NCBI GenBank assembly: GCA_003545705.1
Contig: QVLQ01000015.1
Span: 434,001 to 498,000 of the forward strand
Source: Acidomyces sp. 'richmondensis'
Lineage: Eukaryota > Ascomycota > Dothideomycetes > Mycosphaerellales > Teratosphaeriaceae
Length of the DNA stretch: 64,000 nt
Direction of reading: 5' to 3'
A program made the position numbers and the translations under genes. Shown here piece after piece: positions 43,172-55,625 of the stretch. The notes beneath the pieces are model-generated. The model was not told the origin of the DNA and made no database searches. It saw only the letters and a list, made by a program, of their open reading frames with translations. How positions within the stretch are numbered: position 1 is the first letter of the stretch; each line of letters starts with the position of its first letter.

Positions 43172-44766
43172 ATGTTGTACGAAGAACTTCGCAGCATTCA
43201 CGAAGATTGCGAGCGACTGGAACAGGCCATCGCAGACCGCATTCTTGATGATCCAAAGCATGTATGTCCAAGCACTCACCATTCCACGCAGTAGCGAGCG
43301 CTTACACCACACAGATCCGCAACAGACTAGCTCGCGACCATGAAATCGCCAACTTCCTCGCTCGAATCCAGGCACAATCCTCACGTGCGCTTCACATATA
43401 CCAAAACGAGCAAGAGGCGTTGACACGAGAGGTTCAGTCGATTAGCACTGGCGACCCATTCGTAGAATTCTATCGGCAATTAGACGAGATAAAAGATTTT
43501 CACAGACGATATCCTAATGAGCCAGTCGAAAATCTGGAGAAAGCGTACAAGAAATCAGAAGATGGCCGGAGAAATTTCGCAGGTGATATTGATGGAATGT
43601 TTACCGGTGAAGAAGCCTTCGGGCGGTATTTCGATTTGACGACTTTGCATGAAGAGTACATGAATCTCCCAGGCATGAGAGATGCAAAGAAAGTGACGTA
43701 TCTGCAGTACCTTGACATCTTCGACCAGTTCACGCCACCGCGCTGTATCATTACTAGGCAGAATAAAATGACCGACGCCTACTTTTCATACGTCGGCAAC
43801 TTGGCAGAATATTTGGAAAACTTCATGCGGAAGACGAAACCTCTTGAAGACCTGGACCGCTTATTCAAGACTTTCGATCAAGAGTTCGACTTGCTTTGGG
43901 AACAGGACAAAGTGCCAGGCTGGTCTACCGCGCAATCTATGCAAGCGAACGGCAGTGCTGCTGGTCCCAAAATAGAAGGTACTGGTGAGGGTGTCTGGTG
44001 CAATGACTGCGAGAAGGAGTTCAAAAATGAAAATGTGTACAAAGCCCATTTGACGGGCAAGAAGCATATCAAAAATGCAGAAACTCGACAAAAGAGTGCT
44101 GTCAATAGCGATACTGATAAGGATGTCTCATCCAAGTCCGTTAATCTCACGTTAGGGCATCGAATAAAAGAACGCGCAATCGCCGAGCGCGAGCACCGCG
44201 TGCGCAAACTGGTCTCAGCTATGAAGACTGAACGGGAAGACACTCGTGTAAATGTTGAACGGAAAGCTGGCATGACAGACCGCGAACGCCAGCAGGAGCT
44301 CGCCGCACTCTTTGCTGAAGATGAAGAGATAGGAAATCGGAGGGAAGAAGAGCCCGAAGAGAAAGACGGAGATGAAAAATTCTACAACCCACTCAAGCTG
44401 CCACTCGCTTGGGATGGTAAACCTATTCCCTTCTGGTTGTACAAACTCCACGGTCTTGGTGTTGAATTTCCTTGTGAGATCTGCGGTAATTACGTATACA
44501 TGGGCCGGCGAGCATTCGAAAAGCATTTCTCTGAAGCTCGGCATATCTACGGCCTAAAGTGCCTGGGTATCACGAACACGAGTCTGTTCCGTGAGATTAC
44601 AGGAATTGAAGAGGCGACCAAATTGTGGGAAAAAATCAAACGCGACCGTGCTCAAGAAGCAGAGAGAAAGAGCGGTGGCGAGGCAGTGGAAGAGATGGAG
44701 GACAGCTATGGGAATGTAATGCCAAAGAAGGTCTACATTGACTTGAAAAAGGCTGGTCTGCTGTAG
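43172..44766 (+). CDS. PRP9: Splicing factor SF3a subunit 3 (PRP9/SF3a60)
   Basis: Two exons: 43172-43261 and 43315-44766, intron 43262-43314 (53 bp, GTATGT donor, CACACAG acceptor, phase 0); 513 aa. The first exon gives MLYEELRSIHEDCERLEQAI, matching the SF3a60 N-terminal helix. Two C2H2 zinc fingers are visible: WCNDCEKEFKNENVYKAH with HLTGKKH in the middle, and CEICGNYVYMGRRAFEKHF with SEARH near the end. SF3a60 is part of the U2 snRNP and helps it bind the branch-site region. The gene diverges from FAL1. A frame starting inside the intron (43264) would give a wrong N-terminus. Confidence 0.95.
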
Positions 44767-45380
44767 TGAGCTTGCCTTGCCTTGTATTTGGATTCTTTCG
44801 ACAATGGCGCGCAGTCGCTCATTTTCAATGTCCCGCTTTTAAGGCTCCATTTCCTGAGGCCACATACCCACAGCTAAGGAAATGCGGCGACAAATATGAA
44901 GATGTGTGTATGACGTTTAGAAATGCCTGCCAGTGGCGATCTGCATGTGCCCGAATCTGCACAGCATAATGAGAAGACGTTCTTAAATGAGGGCGGACTC
45001 GTGGAGACGCTTGCATCTGATCAATTGAGAAATGTGTTTGGGGGATATCGTGAATATCTCAAATATTCAGGTATGAAAGCACGCGAGCTCATGTTCGTTG
45101 GCATTTTCATGTAGCTAATAGCTGAAGATACATGTAACGATTGCACCTGCCTCGCATGAGACATCCCTCCTACCTCGCAGATGGTGCAAAGGCAGCAGAT
45201 ATCGGCATGGCCGCATACATATCATCGCAAACCAATTTACAAACGCGACCTCGTAATGTGCGATTACCGAACGTAGAGGGCTGTGGATGAAAAAGACACC
45301 CACATCCTTAAACTCGGGAACAGAGCAAAGCCTATTATGCCTTTTGTTTCAATCGACCTGTGTCACAGAAACTACCAACA
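44767..45380. other. Intergenic between PRP9 and the orphan gene
   Basis: About 610 bp without recognisable coding sequence; contains the PRP9 3' UTR and presumably the promoter of the next gene. Confidence 0.5.
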
Positions 45381-46144
45381 ATGGGCAATCCGCTGCGCTC
45401 TGCGAATCTACCAAGTTTATCATCATCCAGCCAAACGATCTTGGTGCCAATCTTTCTAGCTGTCTTGGTCGCTTTTACTGCTGCCCGGGTTCCGGGCTAC
45501 GTCGTAACTGGTTGCTTCCCCTATGGCGTACGAAACTCATCTTGAGATGGCTTTCACCGGCTCGCGGCTGACTAAGACACTGAATCCTTACGTAGGAGGA
45601 CGTCTCTACGGATTCCTGTACCCAGCAATTACACTAGCCTGTAAGAAGTTCAAGGGGACAATTTTCCATGAAGGTCCAGATGGCGACAGCACTACCTATG
45701 AATGGTCGTCCCCAATAAAAGATGGGTATATCGAACTCCAGGCCTTCTTTTCTGGAATCCCAGGGGAATGCAAGTAAGTCACAGTTCTACCACGTTTCCC
45801 CTCTGATTCTATAATCCTGCTACGCATATATCCTGAAAATCATGAAAATAACGTAGGAATGCAACTGAGAGCGTTGATGGAGAATTTGCAATATGTCTTC
45901 CCTTCTGGCCGTGTGCGGCTGCTTCTATCGGCCTCTTAAGAGCATGCGCAGATAAAGGTGGGACTGCGGCGGACGTCTGTTCTGATTATATTTTGGACGC
46001 AAACCCAACAGTAAGAGAATTCATATTTGAGAGCGTATCCTGTTTATTATATTTTTCTGTTCCAAATGAAGCCAATAGTGCATCACAAGCTGAACGAGCC
46101 TGGCGACTGCCCCGGTGGATTCCCCCTGCACCTCCGGATGAATA
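45381..46144 (+). CDS. Orphan protein, probably secreted or membrane-anchored, rebuilt from three exons
   Basis: Proposed exons 45381-45503, 45547-45773 and 45857-46144. The second intron (83 bp, 45774-45856, GTAAGT donor, ACGTAG acceptor) is well supported: it removes a stop and opens a further 95 codons. The first intron (43 bp, GTAACT to TTGAG) is weaker; translation may instead start at 45523 (MAYETHLEM). The first exon has a hydrophobic segment, TILVPIFLAVLVAFTAA, fitting a signal peptide or anchor. The body contains GGRLYGFLYPAITLACKKF and YIELQAFFSGIPGECKN, with several cysteines, followed by ICLPFWPCAAASIGLL. I do not recognise the family. It could be a fungus-specific secreted protein; the start is uncertain. 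Confidence 0.5.
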
Positions 46145-47733
46145 ATCATTGCGTTCATTGATTCAGAGTTTTCGGAAATGAACTCTTCTAGGACAGGTTT
46201 AAGTGTATGCTTAATCATATTGAGCTAGTCAAGGCGAGCCACGTCGATTGCTCATTGTTACCGCATGGTTAGGATGAAGTGTGATAAGTTGAGGGTTGCA
46301 TATCGTATGTCTCATAAAAATATTTGTGAAAATTTCTTTGTCCAGCCTCCCCCAACAGAAAATTTAGAAAATGCTTTGGAACCATAGCGCAATCCCCTGC
46401 TACCAACGGAATATTTGGCAACGATTTTCATGAACTGGACAATACGACCGCCACTTCGTTTCAAATTTTACAAAAAAAGTTTAAACGCAAACAAAACAGC
46501 CAAAAAAGATAAAATGAAATGAAATGAAATTAGAACGGCCTATTATTCTCTACATTCACCATAAGTGTTGAGGTTTAGCGCAAAGGCATCTTCCGCTATA
46601 CTTCTGACTCTGAAAAGGCGGACGGGCAGGAAATCATGCGTGAAGGCCGAGTTTCTTTTTAGCTTCTATAAAACTAATCATCCAGCGTCGATGGGACCTT
46701 GATTTCACATCATTTGTACCACAACATCGAATTACGGGTAAAAAGGAGAGATCAGTGCGTGTCAGAAGGGAAGTCAAATGTCTTTTATGTCCAATCCTAA
46801 TTTGATACTCTGAAGTTAAGCGATAGCGAGCTTATTTCAGAGCTGACGGACTACTTGACTTTTTTCCTTCTTGCTAGGTATGTCACTTGATGACAGTCCG
46901 CGTTTCAAAAGTTAAAAGTTCTCTACGAGATACTTAGACACTCCCCTCGTCTATCATCCAGGACTGACCAATATTCACAGAATCAGGGCAAAATTTAGCA
47001 TTCAATCGTAACTATCTCAAAAGCTAGAATTCTCTGGCCCACAATGGCTGCCCGTACACATCAACTCCATTCTGCCAATTCTCCCTCGAGAGTGACAAGT
47101 TCGGTGTAATTATCCCGTAAATCTCTTTTTGTGAGTGGCTCTGCGGCCCTGTCAAGCGCTTGGGGATATGTATGCATATATATTGCATCCGTCGATCACG
47201 GCTCAAAGGTGCCGAGTATCGCGGGGCTGTTTTCGATAGCGCGAATGATGTTGTTACACGAATGCAGGAAAAGGAAGTCTCTCCAACAGGTGTACGTATG
47301 ACACGACGCGAACTAGGCCGATCACATATCATGGCCCGGAACTTGTCTGCGTTGATGGCCTGCCTGTTGTGATCGGAACATCGTCTGAACGCCTGCTTCG
47401 TTCGCAAGGAACGCGCACATTGGCCTTAATCTGCCGATGTGACCACATCGAAACCGTTTACAAACCTTGCTCCGCGGATGCCGGCTATGATACTGAAGTG
47501 GAGGATATTTTCAATTCGGGCATTGTACCCACATGCCGTTGTCCTCCACAGAAGCGGTGCACTACAGCTACCGTTCATGGAAGAAATATTAGAACGCCAG
47601 CCAAGTGTTAGTAGGACAAAAAAAACGTGAAATTCAATTGCTAAGGGCATATGAAATTCCCTCTGACGTTGATATAAGCAGATAGTTGGCACTGAGCCGT
47701 CTTTAGCCTCGCCTCAGCACACCACTACTGACA
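46145..47733. other. Intergenic region, no gene recognised
   Basis: About 1.6 kb, A+T-rich. It includes a short pentanucleotide repeat (three or four GAAAT units near 46515-46532). The right end holds the promoter of the beta-galactosidase gene. Confidence 0.5.
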
Positions 47734-50700
47734 ATGCGTCTTTCAAAACTGCCGGAGGCGCTTGTCAGCGCCGTTTTACTGGGCCAAACTATAGCCAGCA
47801 CTGTTCCACATGGGCCAGCGGATATTGAAATTGGGATCAAAAATAATCCAATTGCTAGAAACCCGAATCTGCAAGATATTGTTACCTATGATGGGGAGTC
47901 CTACTTCATTTATGGGGAGAGGATTTTTATGTTCTCTGGATCATTCCATCCGTTCAGACTACCTGTTGCAGATCTTTACATTGATGTCTTTCAAAAGATC
48001 AAGGCGCTTGGCTTTAATGCCGTCACATTCTACACAGATTGGGCTTTAGTAGAGGCGGAACCGGGACACGTTCGATTTGACGGTATATTTGATATCGAAC
48101 CATTCATTCAAGCAGCCGCAGATGCTGGCCTATATCTTCTTGCTCGTCCGGGTCCTTATATCAACGCTGAAGTATCTGCTGGAGGCATTCCTGCCTGGGT
48201 GCTGCAAATCCCCTGTGTTCTCCGCAGCAATTGTACTGAATGGGAAGATTCCACAAAGCTGTACATGGCTGCAGTTGGTGAGATCATTGCAAAATACCAA
48301 ATTACTAACGGCGGTCCTATCATATTCACTCAAGTTGAAAACGAATATACTAGCTGGCCTAATGTTACGCACTTTCCAGCTCAATTGAATCGCGATTATA
48401 TGGCATTCCTCGAGCGTGAGTTGCGCGCAGCAGGTATTGTTGTGCCTCTGACCTTCAATGACGATGCACAAGCGGGTGTGTGACTGAATTTAATGTCCAT
48501 GTCTATAAAATGCTCGACAATTGCTAACTCTCACAGGTATTTGGGCACCTGGAACGGGTCTTGGTTCTGTAGATGTGTACGGGATTGACTCCTATCCGCT
48601 TGGATTTGATTGTGCCGATCCCCTCAGTTGGCAGTACGCCTCTCTCCCAGAGAATTGGCAGATTGACCAGAAGTCATGGAGTCCCACTACTCCCTTCACT
48701 ATCTTCGAATTCCAAGGCGGCTCTATGGAGGGATGGGGCGACGTATCTCAGACCTTATGTAATGCTATGGTGGGTCCCGATGCTGTGCGTGTTTTCTACA
48801 AAAACAATTTCTCCTTTGGGATCAAATGGTTCAATTTGTATATGACCTATGGCGGTACGAACTGGGGCAATTTGGGCTATGATGGTTGCTACACTTCCTA
48901 CGATTACGGTGCAGCTATAAATGAGTATCGGGAAGTAATCCGTGAGAAATACAGCGCCGAGAAACTCGAGGCCAACTTCTTCAAGGTATCACCAGGATAT
49001 TTAACGGCTGTGGCTGGGAATGTAACCGCAGGAGTTTACGCCAGTACAAATGCCGTGTCGACGACACCGCTATTTGGCACGCGTCAAAACTCAAACTTTT
49101 ACGTCGTGCGTCAAACCAATTGGAACTCGACCGGCAATGTTTATTATAAGATCACTCTGCCTACTTCATCTGGCAACATTTCGATTCCTCAACTCGGAGG
49201 CCAGCTTTCACTTATTGGCCGTGATTCCAAGATTATGGTAACAGATTATGCTGTGGGAGATTTCAATTTGTTATACTCCTCTGCTGATATCTTTAGCTGG
49301 GGAAAGAGTCGGGCAGGGAAGACAGTCCTCATAATGTACGCGGCTGAAGGTGAGACCAATGAATTTGCCATCTCGCCATCATCGGGCCGTCAGTCATGGA
49401 ATGGGGCAAAGCCATGGTGCTCTGACTCTTCGACGGAAATATCATCGACCGACCAGAAAACGTGGAAGATTAAATGGAACACGACAGAAAAATCACAGAT
49501 GGTGAAAATCGGGTCAGATTTGGATGTGTATCTGCTATGGCGTAATGATGCGTACAACTACTGGTAAGCATCGAAGTTGACATTTCTAATTGCAGTTCCT
49601 GAAATCTCTTAGGCTACTCGAACTTCCAGCTGCATCTCCAATCAATAATTATTCGCATCCCGGGAAAGAATATGTTATCGTCAAGGCAGGCTATTTAATG
49701 CGCACAGCTCAAATCATAGGAACCGAGCTGCAACTTACCGGAGACTTTAACAAAACGACAGAGCTGTCGCTAGTGTTTGATCCCACAGATTCCGTACGAT
49801 CGATCAGGGTGAACGGGAAGCTGTTGGCGGTCACGGACGATCAAGGCGTCCTGAAAGGGACTGTTCAATATACGCCTCCCTCGCTGGACCTTCCAGATTT
49901 CTCAAAGATTGAATGGAAGACCATTGATTCCCTTCCGGAGATAAAACCTAGCTACGATGACTCTCTCTGGACGAAGTGTGATAAAACGACTTCTACTAAT
50001 GATCAAATGGCTCTGAAGACACCCTTTTCATTGTTTGCAAACGAGTACGGCTATGATACTGGATCATTTGAATATCGCGGCCACTTCATCGCCAACGGCA
50101 AAGAAAGCTTCGTTACTCTAGATGTAGCAGGTGGAACTGGATTTGCTAACAGCGTCTGGCTTGATGAGACGTTTCTTGGCTCATGGGTTGGCTCCGGGAC
50201 CAATTCAAGTTACCAGAAGACGTACACAATTCCCACAAATGCAACGTCGAAGGGGAAGGAATCGATCCTTACCGTCGTCATAGATATGATGGGACAAACT
50301 GAGGAAGCCCCTGGGACCGATACTATCAAGCGGCCACGCGGGATCCTTGACTTCGAGCTGGCTGGCCATAGCCAGAAAGATGTTAGTTGGCGCATGACCG
50401 GAAACTTGGGAGGCTGGGCAAACTACGCCGATAAGGCCCGTGGGCCTCGAAATGAAGGTGCTGCGTGGGCTGTTCGTCAAGGCTACTTCCAACCAGATCC
50501 TCCTGATTCAAATTGGACTGTATCAAGTCCAATGGAAGGTATCTCCGCACCTGGCCTACAATTTTACACGACAGAATTCGACCTTAATATCGCAGAGGGG
50601 TGGGATGTTCCAATGGGAGTTGCTTTTACTAATAACACTGCAAGTACCGGCCTTTACCGGTTGGACTTTTACGTTAACGGTTATCAATTTGGAAAGTTTG

Positions 50701-50918
50701 TGCCGAACTTGGGACCTCAGTTTGAGTTTCCTGTGCCACAGGGAATTTTGAATTATAATGGCAAGAACACGCTTGCCATGGTGTTCTGGGCGCTGGAGGA
50801 AGGCGGTGCAAAGCTGGGATCCATTGAGCTGAAACCAAAGGCGATTGTTCTCAGCGCTTTGAAGACACCAGCTTCCAGCCCACAGCCAAAATGGACACCC
50901 CGACCAAACGCATATTAA
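47734..50918 (+). CDS. lacA: Secreted beta-galactosidase, glycoside hydrolase family 35
   Basis: Three exons: 47734-48475, 48537-49563 and 49613-50918, introns of 61 and 49 bp, frame-consistent; 1024 aa, close to fungal LacA (about 1005). The N-terminus is a signal peptide (LVSAVLLGQTIAS). The catalytic TIM barrel shows FSGSFHPFRLP, ARPGPYINAEVSAGG and FTQVENEY, whose N203-E204 pair fits the acid/base glutamate. IFEFQGGS in exon 2 holds the nucleophile glutamate. The C-terminal jelly-roll domains (GSFEYRGHF, WLDETFLGSW) are as in the family. It removes terminal beta-galactose from pectin, arabinogalactan or lactose outside the cell. Many N-glycosylation sequons are present. No stop or frameshift beyond the introns is seen, so the gene looks intact. 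Confidence 0.95.
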
Positions 50919-51451
50919 GGCAAGCAAAAGAGATCCATCATTGATCAGAGAATCTTTGGTACATGGACGAGACTTGATCCAAGTGATATATGACTTGCTG
51001 TGGATTTTCATTGGCTTCCCTAAGTCGTACACTTTTAGGCAGTGCCAAAATGTATCAGAGGTTTTCTATACGTCTTATGTGACACATTCGCTTCCTGATT
51101 TCTGAGCAAAGGCAAATTGATGAAAATATAGATACCATTCATGCACACTCGCATGAATTATGCATTAAAACAGATGACAACGATTTGCACACCTACATTA
51201 TGACGCTCTAACATTAGGAGAAGTAGGAGAACAGAAGGCTGCCAAACATATCAGGTCGGTCATTCAACGCCCTCCTGGAATGGTATTCGGGAATTAAGTC
51301 CTATGTATTAAAGCTTTTCTCGACCTAAATTAGGGTTATGCAGAGAACTAAGCGATGTTATGCTATGCAAACTTTCCACTACTCAAGCAGATGGAGGTGT
51401 GGATTTTTCATCATCTCGTCTCTCTTTGATCGCTTCTTTCATTCTGTGACT
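50919..51451. other. Intergenic
   Basis: About 530 bp containing the lacA 3' UTR and the promoter of the EthD-type gene; nothing else recognised. Confidence 0.5.
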
Positions 51452-51968
51452 ATGGTACTTGAGGCAGGATATCCCAACACTACCGGATTTCGCAAGGTTG
51501 TCAAAGTCACAATCCTGGTGAAAAAGAGGCCCGGATTGAGCGACGAGGATTTCATGGAATACTACAATCATCAGCATGCGCAAATAGCTGCACCAGTACT
51601 TGAAAAGCACCATTGTATAACATATAGTCTGGTATGAGTTCCCTGACCCGCGATGGATAGAGTTGCCAGAGGATTCAATTGGCGTGCATTCACACCTGCA
51701 TTGCTAAAATCAATGCCAGACGTATTGCCTGAAGCGAGATCGAACCATTATTGCCGACATGCTCCACGGGAAATCGGCCGAGATGCTGGACTACGAGGCG
51801 ATATGCACATTCGTGTTCAAAGACTACAAAGACTTTGCCAAATTCATGTACGACCCGGCATCTAAAGCTTTGACGCCAGACCATGCGAATTTCATGGTGG
51901 AAAGTGAGATGAAAATGATGGTAGGAGATGAGTACATGGTCATTTCTGACGGCAAGAGAGTTGGGTGA
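51452..51968 (+). CDS. EthD-type dimeric alpha/beta-barrel protein
   Basis: Two exons: 51452-51631 and 51720-51968, with an 88-bp intron (GTATGA donor, TGCTAAAA branch, GCCAG acceptor, phase 0); 142 aa. The N-terminal half has VKVTILVKKRPGLSDEDFMEYY followed by HQHAQIAAP, the classic EthD pattern (strand, K-R-x-G-L/x-x-E-x-F, then H near the start of helix 2). The second half gives DYEAICTFVFKDYKDFAKFM and ends in FMVESEMKMMVGDEYMVIS. Members include dehydratases and cyclases of polyketide pathways and proteins of ether degradation, but many are of unknown role. No polyketide genes are near. Confidence 0.78.
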
Positions 51969-52409
51969 TGGTGAATTTGGTTCCAGTTTTGGCCATGACC
52001 GTTCTTGAGTGCCATAGTCTTATCAGCAGCATGATTGTTTTCCGGGGCCATTAGCACGAATCTTGCTCCAAAAGATATCTTAACTACAACGTCATAGTTG
52101 TCAGTTGATCTCAGCCGCAGCAGAAAAATCGCCAAATGTCTTCGTGAGAGACAGTGAATATCATCGCTGTACCCCGAATTCGATTTGTTGGTCAACTCGT
52201 GGCTGTAGTACGGCCGCTAGCCTTTATCGGCAGCCACCCGATCACTTTGCGGGTTCGCGATTTGAGAGGTCCAAGTGCCTCAAACTGGCGACGTCTGGTG
52301 CGAATCACCAGCTCGAGTCACCTGAAATCACCAAAGCGCGAGTCAATGAGCGTCCCATCTCCGTCTTGATTACTTACATCCTCCATCTCGTCGAACGCAA
52401 GTTAGCACG
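51969..52409. other. Intergenic between the EthD-type and p24 genes
   Basis: About 440 bp with the promoter of the p24 gene at its right end; no other signal recognised. Confidence 0.5.
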
Positions 52410-53235
52410 ATGCTTCGCTTCCTCTCCTTCCTCACCCTCGTGGGCCTCCTATTCTCCAATGCCTCCGCGACCGCATTAACATACAAGCTGGCACCAAACG
52501 AGAAGGAGTGCTTTTATACACACGTGGACAAACAGGGGGCAAAGGTTGCCTTTTACTTTGCCGTCCAGAGCGGAGGCTCTTTCGATAGTAAGAATGGCTT
52601 CCACCGCCGGCGCCGCCACTCGAGACTGACATTGGGCACAAGTTGACTACAAAGTATATGGCCCCGCGAGCCAACCAGGCAAAGATCAGGTGGTTTTGGA
52701 AGGTGAAAAAGAGCGGCAAGGAGACTTCGTCTTCACTGCAAATCAGGTCGGGGAATACCGATTTTGCTTCGACAATTCCATGTCGACCATGACAGATAAG
52801 CTGGTGGATTTTGAAATCGCTGTGCGTTGTTTTTCACCCGAATGCAGTCACCTTAGGGTCGTCTTCTAATCATATCCTAGGTTGAGAACGAGCCGCGGTC
52901 GCAATTACCTCAAAAGGCAGGCGCTACCCCAGAACAGCTCGGTGGAGTGGAAGAGACCATCGTAAAACTTTCTGGCCAGGTTTCAACCCTGGCGCGGCAG
53001 CAAAAGTACTTCCGCACGCGCGAGAACAGGAATTTCAGCACCGTCCGAAGCACGGAGCGACGGATATTCAACTTCAGCCTGATAGAATCTGGTCTGATGG
53101 TCGCAATGGCAGCATTGCAGGTCTTTATTGTTAAGATGTTCTTTACGGGGGGTCGGAAAGGTGAGCAGAGCCAGGAAGGATGCGAAATTTTAATATTGCG
53201 GACGAGTGCTAAGCAACGTTGCAGGCTATGTGTAA
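52410..53235 (+). CDS. p24 (emp24/gp25L) family cargo receptor
   Basis: Four exons: 52410-52587, 52643-52821, 52881-53160 and a tiny last exon 53225-53235 that adds GYV and the stop; introns of 55, 59 and 64 bp; 215 aa. A signal peptide (FLSFLTLVGLLFSNASA) is followed by the GOLD domain with its two conserved cysteines (KECFYTHVDK and YRFCFDNSMS), a coiled coil (about 130-180, ending TERRIFNFSLIESG), one membrane span (LMVAMAALQVFIVKMFF) and a short cytoplasmic tail FTGGRKGYV. p24 proteins cycle between ER and Golgi in COPII and COPI vesicles and help GPI-anchored proteins leave the ER. It is closest in form to the Erp-type members. The second donor is the less usual GTGCGT. Confidence 0.9.
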
Positions 53236-54077
53236 GGATGAAGTCACCGGAAGAATTTGCAAAATGTACGAGATTCGGAGTCCTCCTATCATGCCATAAT
53301 TGCTTGTTGTCGGAATTAAATAGAATTTCTATGATATGCCTGGGCACGAAGCAGTTCGTGAGAGTGAAGGTCTCCAAAGAGCAGGACTAAACGATTGAAA
53401 CCCCTGAACAAGAAGTCAAGATCGTGCGCCGGAGAAATATGGCACGAGCACAGTCAATTCCTGTATTTTTTGTTTGTCAGTTTGGGAATAGATTGGCGTC
53501 ATTAGTGCTCTGAGAGAAGAGGAATCTCTTTAATCAAGCATAAACCTATTGCCAACATAGTATGCGGTCCAATCAGCAAGTTTTTGGCCTGTTTATCCTG
53601 ACAGGCAAATCTTGTTTTGATTAGCGTCCTTTAATCTTCTCTTATGACACTGAAAATTGACCTTCACCGTCAACGCATATTTGATCTCCAGCGAATTTCT
53701 TCGCTACTTGTGCCTGAATGTACTCCCGAAATGTAAGCAATCAGGGCTACGGTTCAGGTCAGATCATTGGGGACGAACTTGAGGAGTAGAACACATCTGT
53801 ACCGTATACCTTATCTAGATATTGAGGATAGTCGATGGAACTTACTCCTGAAATCAAATAATATCGAGACAAGACAACCAAAGCACCGACATCACAAATT
53901 TCGGCAGGACTTTCTCGGTTATCTACACCGCCAGTTGCATTGCAGTATGTGTAGGTGGCCATTTATGTGCCCATGCTTGGCTTCATGTGGGTGCTATATA
54001 ACTTTACTGCTCGACACTTTATTACGCCCCAAGGGTAGGCCTTTATGATACAAACCACGTAACCAAAAAAATCGCGT
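53236..54077. other. Intergenic, left flank of the second transposon remnant
   Basis: About 840 bp without recognisable coding content; A+T content rises toward the right. The element's left end may lie within the last 100 bp. Confidence 0.45.
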
Positions 54078-55625
54078 TCAATCAGTCCAAATGAAGGCAG
54101 CATTGTGCTGGAAATGTCAGCATTCAATTCTGGCCAATGCGACAGTATATCAGCAGTTGCGAAGGCATATAGTGTGTCCAAACATCCGCTTTTCAGAGGA
54201 ATCCGCGGAAGATTCTCAGGAGAGCACTAAGCCCGTAAGAACAAGACACTCAAAAGGACTGAAGAAAAAGTGCTTATTAAGGATTTACTGAAGCTGGATT
54301 CACAGAGCTTTCTTCCTTCCCTCTTTTAAGAGATACGGCAGATACAATAAGCAAAGAAAGAGGAGATGTAGGAGTTGGTATTAAGTAGCCAAAGAGTTTA
54401 TTAAAAGGACACCAGCTCTAAAACACAACCTGAAAGACTATATGAATGTTGAAAAAAGCTAAGTGAAGATCTAGTAATTATTGGCGGCTAATTCAGGCTA
54501 GTTGAGAACACAATTAACAAGTATGATGATTCCAGAAGACAATGATAACTTTAATGAGACTAGCTTATAAATAGGACAAGTTATTGCTTCAAGAGTTGTA
54601 ACAGCTACAGAGAGACAAAGGGAGGCCAAAGAGATTTACTTAACTAATCCCATATGGAATGCGTTAATCTAAGGTGTTTGTGCACATAGCTCTGCAATTC
54701 TACCTTTCATGATCTTCTAATGCAAGGCTTTACAGTTTACTTGAAACCTCCCTTCAACATAGATCTTTTCAATTAACGTAAATGCGAATTCACTGGATAA
54801 AATATAATCAGTATCCAGTAGATTCAGCATTTGGAGAAGCACATAAGATATAAGACGGTTGGTAGCAAAAAGTCCCTTATTCTTAAAAACACATGATCTT
54901 ATCCTCGTAAATCATAAGAACGCCTTCAACTACAAGATATTAGTCGCTCAAGACCTCAAAAAAAAAAAAAAAAAAAAAAAAAAATCCTACTTTAAGCAGA
55001 ACCAGAACCTTATCATGTATTACACCTGCTTTATTACAAAAGCAGACTTCCTTCTTTCTATTCAGCCTTTATTAATTCTGTTATAAAGAGCAACACCTTC
55101 ATGGGGTTTGAAGGGTCTATATCCCTTCAATCCTGAAGTTGTCATTTCACAAGTGGGCGTGCAGCAAGGTCTCCATCTGTGGAACTGCCTAACTTGCTTC
55201 AAGACTCCTATTATGGAAGGACACCAAGTTATGCTCAAGAAGTAGATAAGCGGACTTCTTCGATTAAGAAGAAGCTTGAAAGACATCAGAGCAGCTCGCT
55301 AACCTTTATTTATAAAGCTCTTGGCCAGCTTGCAAAGTGTGCATAAGTTATAGCTGCTGTAACAGCTCTAATGCAGTCGCAAATTACTGCTCTACATCAG
55401 TCTACTAAGGGTTTACATATTTGTGTAAAGAGGAAAAGGATGCACTTTTAGTCAGAATGTGCACTGTCCGTTAACGGGGTACATGCTATTGTTGATCAAG
55501 ACCATATTAAAGCTGAAATAAGGGAAGAGGTGCCAAATTCAAAGGAGAATGCATCTAAATGTAGTAGATGTGGTCATTAAGGCCACATTTTTAAACCATG
55601 TATAATTAGAGAGTAGATAATAATG
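54078..55625 (+). mobile_element. Stop-riddled pogo/Fot1-type DNA transposon
   Basis: Nearly full-length transposase relic on the plus strand. In order: HTH_psq (SISAVAKAYSVSKHPLFRGI, about 54141-54213); a second HTH region (FIKRTPALKHNLKDY); FRLVENTINKYD; FNETS, matching the NFDETG catalytic-Asp block; ASRVVTATERQREAKE; PLFLKTHDLILVNHKN where LILDGHGSH is expected; PFNPE; and a C-terminal zinc knuckle, CSRCGH-stop-GHIFKPC, at 55557-55610. Many stops sit where Gln codons are expected (TAA for CAA, TAG for CAG), the mark of C-to-T mutation as in RIP. At least two frames are needed. An A27 run interrupts the catalytic region. The source family differs from the element at 9 kb. Terminal inverted repeats were not identified. 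Confidence 0.82.
54958..54984 (+). repeat. A27 homopolymer inside the transposon relic
   Basis: An uninterrupted run of 27 A residues within the former DDE region. Confidence 0.95.

Noticed and set aside
43264..43314. ATG at 43264 as start of PRP9
   Set aside because: It lies inside the 53-bp intron; the spliced form from 43172 restores the conserved SF3a60 N-terminus.
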